Shown here: positions 43,468 to 50,308 of the stretch, piece by piece
Numbering within the stretch: position 1 is the first letter of the stretch
How the letters are laid out: the number at the start of each line of letters is the position of its first letter
Origin: an uncultured Ruminiclostridium sp.
GTDB lineage: Bacteria; Bacillota; Clostridia; Oscillospirales; Ruminococcaceae
Direction: 5' to 3'
NCBI GenBank assembly: GCA_910579265.1
Contig: CAJTTE010000006.1
Span: 69,913 to 133,912 of the forward strand
Length of the DNA: 64,000 nt
Made by a program: the position numbers and the translations under genes
Notes under the pieces: generated by a model
Databases searched by the model: none
Seen by the model: only the letters and a program-made list of their open reading frames with translations
Told to the model about the DNA's origin: nothing

Positions 43468-43967
43468 GGAACCTGTCCAAATAGGAATTGATACCAATTC
43501 CTTTTTAAGGCAATACCGCACAATGACCGCCCAACGGCTTTGCGTGCGGCTTTGCATATATTCCGTCATCTTACACAAATTCTCCTTGAAATACGTCAGT
43601 ATTCCTGCGTCGAATTTATGCATGCTGACGAAATATCTGACTGCGCAATTCACACGCAATCATTGTGCGGTGTTGCCTTAAAACTTACGTGATACCCACA
43701 GTTTAAAAGTGGAATACACCCCCAAACTCTAATCCAATAGCTTTAAAAGGGATTAGTATGAACTCGCCTTTTCGGCATATTTTACCGATGACTTGCCTTT
43801 CGTCCTTTGATTTCTTTCGGCGCAGCCTTGCGGCGGCTTTGGTCAAATGACCGAACACGTCCCATGTTAAAATTTCTTGACCTGCACCTGTAAGCCTGTG
43901 AAGTTTTGTCTTATCCTCGGTAAATCAGCTTGAAGGTCAAAGCGTCATCCCTATGCGGACAGGTTCT
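43468..43967. repeat. Family E element (E2), split by A7
   Basis: The ends are GGAACCTGTCCAAATAG and CTATGCGGACAGGTTCT, and the shared TTTTCGGCATATTTTACCGA block is present at ~43766. It carries A7 (43505-43682) and about 80 bp of extra sequence not in E1, so it is much longer than E1. Confidence 0.65.
43505..43682 (-). repeat. Family A element (A7), inserted in E2
   Basis: Full copy, TTAAGGCAATACCGCACAAT to GTGCGGTGTTGCCTTAA, with a small deletion near 43550. Confidence 0.9.
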
Positions 43968-44010
43968 CGGTTTTCAGATACGCCACGATCTTTGATCGGG
44001 GTATAGACAA

Positions 44011-44174
44011 ATATTGCTCCACCTAGTAACTCTTGAAGATTTTGTGCGCCGAAGGGCTGTCAAAAGACAAGGAAGAAGACCGCAGGAATATGCGCATATT
44101 TTAAGGGCTTCTGACGAAGTATTTTAACAGCCTGGCAAGCAGAATAATTCAAGAGTTACTTGGGGGAGCAATAA
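44011..44174 (+). repeat. Family B element (B4)
   Basis: Full copy, TATTGCTCCACCTAGTAACT to GAGTTACTTGGGGGAGCAATA, with TA at both edges. It ends about 190 bp upstream of the enolase start. Confidence 0.88.
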
Positions 44175-44365
44175 TATATTTGACCGAAGTTCGGCGTTTA
44201 GAATGCGATCTCTGGTCAAGCCCGCAGCTAAAGACCGGTACAAAGCTAAAAAGTACGCGGTTTTTTTCTTTTTCCGAAAAAACCTTTTTACGTTTCCCCA
44301 TACGCATATTTTTTGTTTTATACGCCAAAATAAAAATAAACAATCTCAGAAAAGGGGAAATACAG

Positions 44366-45679
44366 ATGAAACAGCTAAAAACTACTATCGAAGAGGTTAC
44401 GGCCCGCCAGATATTCGATTCGAGAGGCAATCCCACCGTTGAAGCGCAGGTCATGCTTGCCGACGGAACAAAAGCGGTTGCCGCAGCTCCAAGCGGCGCC
44501 TCAACCGGTATATACGAGGCTTTGGAGTTAAGAGACGGCGATAATCAGTACAATGGCAAGGGTGTCCTTAAGGCGGTGTCCAATGTTAAAACAAAAATTG
44601 CCGAAGCTTTGAGGGGCCAAAACGCCGCCGATATTTACAATACGGACAAAATCATGATCGACCTTGACGGAACCGGTGAAAAAAAGAATTTAGGCGCAAA
44701 CGCCGTGCTTGCCGTATCCTGCGCCTGTACTAAGGCGGCTGCCCAATCGATGAACCTTCCTCTGTTTCGTTTTCTTGGAGGCGTCTGCGGCACTACTTTG
44801 CCGATGCCTATGATGAATATATTGAACGGGGGCGCCCATGCGTCCAATAATATGGACGTTCAGGAATTTATGATCATGCCTGTCGGAGCGCCTACATTTA
44901 AAGAGTGTATGCGCTTTTCTTCGGAAATCTATCATTCCCTTGCCTCGCTTCTTAAAGAAAGAAAGCTTTCCGTCGCCGTAGGAGACGAAGGCGGGTTTGC
45001 CCCTGATCTCAAAAGCGACGAAGAGGCTCTTGACTGTATAATCGAGGCGGCTGCAAGAGCCGGATATAGACCCGGAACTCACTTTTTGCTGGCTATGGAT
45101 GCCGCCGCCTCGGAATGGAAGACAGCTAAGCCCGGACATTACCGTATGCCTAAGAGCGGTAAAGAATTTACCTCGGAGCAGCTTATAGGGCATTGGGAAC
45201 AGCTTGCGGCCAAATACCCTCTTTTTTCACTGGAGGACGGTCTTGACCAGGAGGACTGGCAGGGCTGGAAGCTCCTTACTCGAAGATTGGGCGGCAAGCT
45301 TCAGCTTGTGGGAGACGACCTGTTCGTTACAAATGTCCGCCGTCTTAATAAGGGAATAAACGAAAAATGCGGAAATTCAATACTGATAAAGCTTAATCAG
45401 ATAGGAACCGTCTCAGAAACCCTGGACGCGATTTTTACGGCGCAGGCGGCCGGTTATACCGCGGTTATATCCCACCGTTCCGGAGAAACCGAGGATACCT
45501 TTATTGCCGATCTTGCGGTTGCCGCTAATGCGGGGCAAATAAAAACCGGCGCACCGTGCAGAAGCGAGCGGGTTGCAAAATACAACCGGCTGCTGAGGAT
45601 CGAGGAACAGCTTGACAGCTCCGCACGCTTTCCCGGAACGGAATATTTTCTGAAGGTAAGAGGAGGAAAGGCCGAATGA
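44366..45679 (+). CDS. eno: Enolase
   Basis: The 437-aa glycolytic enzyme has ARQIFDSRGNPTVE at the N-terminus, GASTGIYEALELRDGD near residue 40, VGDEGGFAPDL near 205, SLEDGLDQEDW near 288, LIKLNQIGT near 340 and ISHRSGETEDTFIADLAVA near 370. It interconverts 2-phosphoglycerate and phosphoenolpyruvate. ATG 44366 follows AAAAGGGGA; upstream open frame is non-coding and partly derives from element B4. Its last bases overlap the lactate dehydrogenase start (ATGA). Confidence 0.96.
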   Translation: MKQLKTTIEEVTARQIFDSRGNPTVEAQVMLADGTKAVAAAPSGASTGIYEALELRDGDNQYNGKGVLKAVSNVKTKIAEALRGQNAADIYNTDKIMIDLDGTGEKKNLGANAVLAVSCACTKAAAQSMNLPLFRFLGGVCGTTLPMPMMNILNGGAHASNNMDVQEFMIMPVGAPTFKECMRFSSEIYHSLASLLKERKLSVAVGDEGGFAPDLKSDEEALDCIIEAAARAGYRPGTHFLLAMDAAASEWKTAKPGHYRMPKSGKEFTSEQLIGHWEQLAAKYPLFSLEDGLDQEDWQGWKLLTRRLGGKLQLVGDDLFVTNVRRLNKGINEKCGNSILIKLNQIGTVSETLDAIFTAQAAGYTAVISHRSGETEDTFIADLAVAANAGQIKTGAPCRSERVAKYNRLLRIEEQLDSSARFPGTEYFLKVRGGKAE

Positions 45680-46671
45680 GCGGTACTGAATTTGAAAGCC
45701 GTGGCGTAAATAACAGAAAAGCCGCCATAATTGGGTGCGGCTTTGTAGGCTCATCCATAGCCTTTACTCTTATGCAGAGAAGCAGTTTTTCCGAGCTTGT
45801 CCTTCTGGACATTGACAGGAAGAAGGCGGAAGGCGAAGCGCTTGATATAAGCCATGGACTTCCCTACAGCGCCCCCATGGAAATATATGCGGGTGATTAC
45901 GATGATATCCGTGACGCTGCAATGATAATAATTACGGCGGGTGCAAATCAGAAGCAGGGAGAAACAAGGCTTGATCTTATAGACCGCAATCTTAAGATTT
46001 TCGCTTCGGTTATTCCCGAGCTTAAAAAGAGAGACTGTGGCGGTATAATCCTTATAGTATCCAACCCTGTTGATATACTCACATATGCTGCAATTAAAAT
46101 GTCCGGCTTTCCCGCCGAAAGAGTAATAGGTTCCGGAACGGTATTGGACACCGCGCGTCTTAAGTATCTGCTTGGACGACAGCTTGATGTGGACGCGAGA
46201 AGCGTTCACGCCGTAATAATCGGTGAACACGGCGACAGCGAGCTGGCGGTATGGAGCGGAGCAAATGTTTCCGGGATCGATCTTGATCACTTCTGTGAAC
46301 TTAGAGGACTTTTTCATTATAAGGCTTCGATGCAGAAGATATATACCGAGGTACGGGACAGCGCATATGAAATCATTCAGAGAAAGGGTGCCACCTACTA
46401 CGGTATAGCCATGGCGGTAGCGAGGATCGCCGAAAGCATAACCCGTGACGAGCATTCGATCCTTCCTGTTTCCGTTCTTCTGAACGGCGAGTACGGAATA
46501 AACGGATTATGCCTGAGCATACCATCTGTAGTCGGATCAACGGGAGTAGAAAAAATACTTGAAATCCCTCTGAGCGGAACGGAGCAGCGGGAGCTTTCCG
46601 CCTCTGCGGCTGCCCTGGCGGAAGCGGTTCGTCATGCGGACGAAGCGGCGGAGCAAATAAACGGCGGATAA
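45676..46671 (+). CDS. ldh: L-lactate dehydrogenase
   Basis: The 331-aa NAD-dependent enzyme has the Rossmann motif GCGFVGSS near residue 20, and ITAGANQKQGETRLDL near 88, where Gln (not Arg) at the specificity position marks lactate rather than malate dehydrogenase. VSNPVDILTY is near 128, and the catalytic His is in IGEHGDSE near 183. It reduces pyruvate to L-lactate. The 4-bp overlap with eno joins lower glycolysis to fermentation. A ~10-residue Ser/Glu-rich N-terminal tail precedes the core. Confidence 0.94.
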   Translation: MSGTEFESRGVNNRKAAIIGCGFVGSSIAFTLMQRSSFSELVLLDIDRKKAEGEALDISHGLPYSAPMEIYAGDYDDIRDAAMIIITAGANQKQGETRLDLIDRNLKIFASVIPELKKRDCGGIILIVSNPVDILTYAAIKMSGFPAERVIGSGTVLDTARLKYLLGRQLDVDARSVHAVIIGEHGDSELAVWSGANVSGIDLDHFCELRGLFHYKASMQKIYTEVRDSAYEIIQRKGATYYGIAMAVARIAESITRDEHSILPVSVLLNGEYGINGLCLSIPSVVGSTGVEKILEIPLSGTEQRELSASAAALAEAVRHADEAAEQINGG

Positions 46672-46932
46672 AAATAATGTGCCTGCTCTTTTGATGATAC
46701 GTTTGTGCCGTATAACCATATTGTCATACCGAGGTAAATAATATTTTTGATAATATACGGCAGCCTTCTGTCCCAACCCTCGGATAAAGCGGTCAAAAAA
46801 TATTTATAACCGCTGAATTGATGATTTATGCTTGAAAAAAAGCAAAATATGCTCCCGCCCCCTAAACGGGCATTGAAAAACCTGCCCTTATTATCAAAGA
46901 CAGCCGCTAAAGCGGCTGTTTATTTTTGTCCT

Positions 46933-47397
46933 TTAATTTTTGCTGCCCGTAAACGGGTCTACATATTCCTTCAATGTCATTTGATCATATTCATAATCTT
47001 CTTTCAGTTGATTTTGAATATATTTTTTTATTGCAGTTTCGTTCCTCCCTGCTGTATCCACAAAATATCCTCGACACCAAAAATGCCGATTTCCGTATTT
47101 GTACTTTAAGTTAGCATGCCTGTCAAATATCATCAATGTACTTTTCCCCTTGAGAAATCCCACAAACTGTGCTATACTTAAATACGGTGGAACACTTACA
47201 AGCATGTGAATATGGTCGGGACAAGCATTTGCTTCTATTATCTCTACTTTCTTTTCTTCGCACAGTTTCCTGATTATTTTTCCTATGTCTGCCCTCAGTT
47301 GCCCGTATATAGCTTTTCTGCGGTATTTGGGTGCGAATACTATGTGATATTCACATCTGTATGTTGAGTGTGACAATGTTTTTATTTCATTTTTCAT
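46933..47397 (-). CDS. tnpA: IS200/IS605-family transposase TnpA
   Basis: The 154-aa single-domain Y1 HUH transposase is full length. The HUH pair is His62-Ile-His64 in ACPDHIHMLVS, and the catalytic Tyr126 is in GRNETAIKKYIQNQ. YHIVFAPKYRR near residue 17 is a family hallmark. AGGAGG precedes the ATG by 10 bases. No tnpB gene accompanies it, so this is the IS200 rather than the IS605 arrangement. The element sits in the convergent gap between ldh and the large ABC locus. Confidence 0.95.
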   Translation of the reverse strand: MKNEIKTLSHSTYRCEYHIVFAPKYRRKAIYGQLRADIGKIIRKLCEEKKVEIIEANACPDHIHMLVSVPPYLSIAQFVGFLKGKSTLMIFDRHANLKYKYGNRHFWCRGYFVDTAGRNETAIKKYIQNQLKEDYEYDQMTLKEYVDPFTGSKN

Positions 47398-47454
47398 CTG
47401 CTAATGACCTCCTTTATGTTAAAGTAATAGTAATGCGGCTGCCAAACCCTTACT

Positions 47455-47764
47455 ATTATACCATAAGAAAAGTGAGCGAAGCGAACGCTTCCTTTAAAAC
47501 GGTACAATGTTCTCAAACATTAAAATAATTTCTTCCTCTTTCCTTCGTTTGAGGTTATTATACCATAAAAAGAGCGAAGCAAAGCGGAGCGATTCCTCAA
47601 AAACGGTACAATGTTCTCAAACATTAAAATAAAATCTTCAACTTTCCTTCGTTTGAGGTTATTATACCATAAAAAGAGCGAAGCAAAGCGGAGCGATCCC
47701 ACTGAAACGGTACAATGTCCTCAAACATTAACATAAAATTTTCCTCTTTCCTTCGTTTGAGGTT
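47455..47764. repeat. Three tandem ~104-bp repeats inside IS200 leader
   Basis: Units begin at ATTATACCATAA at 47455, 47557 and 47661 and end before the same motif at 47765 (spacings 102, 104 and 104). Each contains CTCAAACATT...GTTTGAGG inverted segments and a GAGCGAAGC... block. The IS remnant at 24.5 kb lacks the expansion. Confidence 0.85.
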
Positions 47765-47848
47765 ATTATACCATATTGGAGGTTGTTATTTTGCTAAAGC
47801 TTTTTATTCCACCGGCTGAGCCGGTGGTTTTTTGCGCTAAAGCTCCAA

Positions 47849-47883
47849 CAAAAAACCGCCGCCTTCCAAGGAAGGCGGCGGTT
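47849..47883 (-). terminator. Terminator of the large ABC locus
   Basis: A perfect 14-bp GC-rich stem (47854-47867 with 47870-47883) is followed on the minus strand by a T-run. It lies 8 bp past the last permease gene. Confidence 0.92.
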
Positions 47884-47890
47884 ATAAATT

Positions 47891-49165
47891 TTACATACCC
47901 GTAATACCGGAACGTTCGATACCTTCAACAAATTGCTTTTGCATAAAGCCGTAGATGATAAGTATAGGTATCAGAGAAAGCATACAGCCTGCCTGTACCC
48001 AGACCATCCACTGTGACGGAATACCCGTGGGAGTACCGTTATTGAAATAAGATGAAATGGTAGTCCATAGGTTAGCCGTCTGAAGCGCAATAGTCGACGA
48101 TCGGGTGTAGAACATTCCCGAAACATATGAGTCGTTCCAATACCATACCAGTGAGAAAAGAAATACGGTGATGAAGGATGTTTTTGCATTGGGAACCATT
48201 ATGCGGATAAATGTGGAGAACGGACCGCAGCCGTCAAGATGTGCCGCGTCCTCAAGCTCCTTGGGAAGACCCCTGAAGAACTGTCGGAAGAGAAGAACAA
48301 ACAATCCGGCGCGTATACCGTTTACGAAAATAGCCTGCAAATACAGTGCCCATGGTGAGTTGGTAAGGTTCAGTCCGTTTGGGTGTCCGTTGGGGTCGAT
48401 CAAACCGATTATTCCGAATATATCAAAATATCTGAACTGAACATATTGGGGGATAAGTATGATCTGGATCGGAACAATGATCTGAAGAATTACTATTCCG
48501 AACAAAATGCCCTTGAACTTAAACTTGAAACGTGCAAAGCCATAACCGGTGATCGCACAGGTTATTACCTGAAGCACAGAGCTTACCACGTTTACCAGAA
48601 GCGTATTCATAAGAAGCGACGGATAATTTGTCGCATTCCATACGTCGGTTACGTTACTGAAAATAAGCGTCTTGGGGATCCACATTATCGAAGGATCGTT
48701 CATTTCGTCCTGAGGCCTGAAGGCGCAGGAGATCATAAACAGCATAGGATAAAGAATTACGAAGCTTAAACCGAATATGATCAGGAATCTGAATACCGGC
48801 CACACCTTGTCGCTTACTCTTCTGCCGAAAATATAGCGGTAATGCTTCTTTTCTGCGTCTCCGTAAGTGCGGTAGTTTCTCAGTATTTCCCAGTTGCTTA
48901 CATGATACTGCTTATGAAGAGCCTTGCGCTGTTTTTCCAGCTCCTTGAGCTCCTTTTTAGTGTACTTTTTTTCAACCCTGGCGTCATCGTCGCTGACTTT
49001 GACTACGGTATCCTTTAGAGTGTCGGCTGCATGCTCTGCGTTTACCGCAGTTTCTGCCGCCTTGGCGGATGAGATTTCATCCGTCTTTTCGTCTTTTTTT
49101 GCTTCCGTTACCTCAGGAGTAACGTCGGCGGTGTTTTTTTCCTTTTCAAAATCTTTTTTTGCCAC
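47891..49165 (-). CDS. Carbohydrate ABC transporter permease, MalG type, with long charged N-terminus
   Basis: The 424-aa permease has six membrane segments in residues ~125-410 and the EAA loop DAAHLDGCGPFSTFIRIMVP near 325. A ~115-residue Lys/Glu/Ala-rich cytoplasmic N-terminal extension precedes them, absent from ordinary MalG proteins (~280 aa). The start is GTG 49165 with GGAGGAAC seven bases upstream. It pairs with the MalF-type gene just upstream (12-bp gap), which has a similar acidic extension. It is the last gene of the locus. Confidence 0.88.
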   Translation of the reverse strand: MAKKDFEKEKNTADVTPEVTEAKKDEKTDEISSAKAAETAVNAEHAADTLKDTVVKVSDDDARVEKKYTKKELKELEKQRKALHKQYHVSNWEILRNYRTYGDAEKKHYRYIFGRRVSDKVWPVFRFLIIFGLSFVILYPMLFMISCAFRPQDEMNDPSIMWIPKTLIFSNVTDVWNATNYPSLLMNTLLVNVVSSVLQVITCAITGYGFARFKFKFKGILFGIVILQIIVPIQIILIPQYVQFRYFDIFGIIGLIDPNGHPNGLNLTNSPWALYLQAIFVNGIRAGLFVLLFRQFFRGLPKELEDAAHLDGCGPFSTFIRIMVPNAKTSFITVFLFSLVWYWNDSYVSGMFYTRSSTIALQTANLWTTISSYFNNGTPTGIPSQWMVWVQAGCMLSLIPILIIYGFMQKQFVEGIERSGITGM

Positions 49166-49177
49166 TTTCGTTCCTCC

Positions 49178-50308
49178 TTAATCTACTTGATAGAATACGA
49201 ACTTTGATACGATGGCGGAAATGATGCCGAGAGCTACGCCCACTATAAGGAAGTAGGTCCACGCCATAGCCGTACTCAATCCGTACTGCCATTGTGTGTT
49301 CTTTGAAAGAACCTCCTGCATGACAGGGTTTGTTGCGTCGACAAAGCAGTCGATAACGGTATAGATAAGATTTGCAAGTATCATAGGGCTTATGGTAGGG
49401 AATGTGATCTTCCAGAAAAACTCCCATCCCGTTGCTCCCTCCATCTGCGCCGCTTCCTTTGCCGCCGTAGGTATCTGCTGCAATGCGGAGAGGAAAATTA
49501 TTGTCTGGATTCCGCATCTCCATATCAGATTGAACAGATTGCTGGCGATTTCTCCCAAACTGTCCGCAACCGATTGGCTTATGTTTGAGAAGCCCATGAA
49601 TTCAAGGAACTTATCAACCATATTGACCTCGAACAGGGAACTGAACTGAGACGCGTTACCGACGCCCTGACTTGCCATATCACCGTTGATAACGCTCAGA
49701 ACCGGTCCTGTCGCTACAAGCACAGGTATAAAGAATACTGCTCTTGCGAAGCCCCTGCCCTTAAATTTCTGATTAAGCAGAAGCGCGATAAATAAGCTGA
49801 ATACCAATATCATAAAGGTATCGCCGGGCATAGCGCTTATTGATTCGATCAGATTGGGCACATATTCCTGGTCATTTGTGAAAATGTCCACATAGTTTTT
49901 GAAATTGTTCCATTCACAGTGAATACCGGGGCCGTTCATATCCGGGTATCTGGAAAGATCCGTTTCCGTTACCATGTCGGTTTTTGAAAGAGAGTACTGT
50001 ATCGATGTTATAAGCGGGATAATGAACATGTAAATCGTTCCCACAAGCCATATTGCGATAAATGCGTAGCCGTAAAGCTTTTTCTTCCGCTCGTAGGAGA
50101 TCCTTGTCTTTTTGTTGGGATTGGGGCCTTTCCCCTTGCTGCGCTGTACATATTCTTCGCCCTCGGCGGGAACCGCTTCGGTTATTTCGGCGGCCTGTGC
50201 TGCCTCAACCGCTTCCTCGGCTGTTTCGGCCTCTTTTACTGCGGCTTCTTCCGTCTGCGCGGCAGCGGCTTCATCCTGCTTGATTTCCTTTGAATTGAAT
50301 TCAGCCAT
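49178..50308 (-). CDS. Sugar ABC transporter permease, MalF type, with acidic N-terminus
   Basis: The 376-aa permease has a ~70-residue Glu/Ala-rich cytoplasmic tail, then six membrane segments, with the EAA loop EAAQMEGATGWEFFWKITFP near residue 288. The long loop between segments 1 and 2 is typical of MalF-like subunits. Its ATG overlaps the DUF5696 gene stop by one base (TAATG), so it is translationally coupled to that secreted protein. This suggests the DUF5696 protein works with this permease pair, which has no solute-binding protein of its own nearby. Confidence 0.88.
   Translation of the reverse strand: MAEFNSKEIKQDEAAAAQTEEAAVKEAETAEEAVEAAQAAEITEAVPAEGEEYVQRSKGKGPNPNKKTRISYERKKKLYGYAFIAIWLVGTIYMFIIPLITSIQYSLSKTDMVTETDLSRYPDMNGPGIHCEWNNFKNYVDIFTNDQEYVPNLIESISAMPGDTFMILVFSLFIALLLNQKFKGRGFARAVFFIPVLVATGPVLSVINGDMASQGVGNASQFSSLFEVNMVDKFLEFMGFSNISQSVADSLGEIASNLFNLIWRCGIQTIIFLSALQQIPTAAKEAAQMEGATGWEFFWKITFPTISPMILANLIYTVIDCFVDATNPVMQEVLSKNTQWQYGLSTAMAWTYFLIVGVALGIISAIVSKFVFYQVD

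Larger units (their letters stand above)
43321..43985 (+). repeat. Family C element (C8), split by E2
   Basis: Left part 43321-43467 begins TATGGGCTGTCTGAAAAACC. The terminus GGTTTTCAGATACGCC reappears at 43969-43984 after family E element E2. A short downstream tract (GATCTTTGAT...) also matches sequence after the outer C copy at 25.3 kb. Confidence 0.65.
46890..47844 (-). mobile_element. IS200-type insertion sequence
   Basis: One end carries the hairpin ACAGCCGCT/AGCGGCTGT (46900-46908 with 46911-46919), and the other carries CCACCGGC...GCCGGTGG (near 47808-47828). Between them is a single tnpA gene and a ~370-bp leader with tandem repeats. Such elements move as single strands and recognise subterminal hairpins. 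The outer limits are approximate: the right limit is set by comparison with the remnant at 24.5 kb, the left limit is a guess. Confidence 0.8.

Noticed and set aside
44180..44365. In-frame extension of enolase
   Set aside because: Follows directly on repeat B4 and lacks enolase character; ATG 44366 has a strong ribosome binding site.
45676..46671. Malate dehydrogenase
   Set aside because: The specificity loop reads GANQKQGETR with Gln at the position that is Arg in malate dehydrogenases.
47520..47702. 60-codon minus-strand frame in IS200 leader
   Set aside because: Simply reads through the tandem repeats; no ribosome binding site or homology.
47455..47764. CRISPR-like array
   Set aside because: Units are ~104 bp, tandem without unique spacers, and no cas genes are present.
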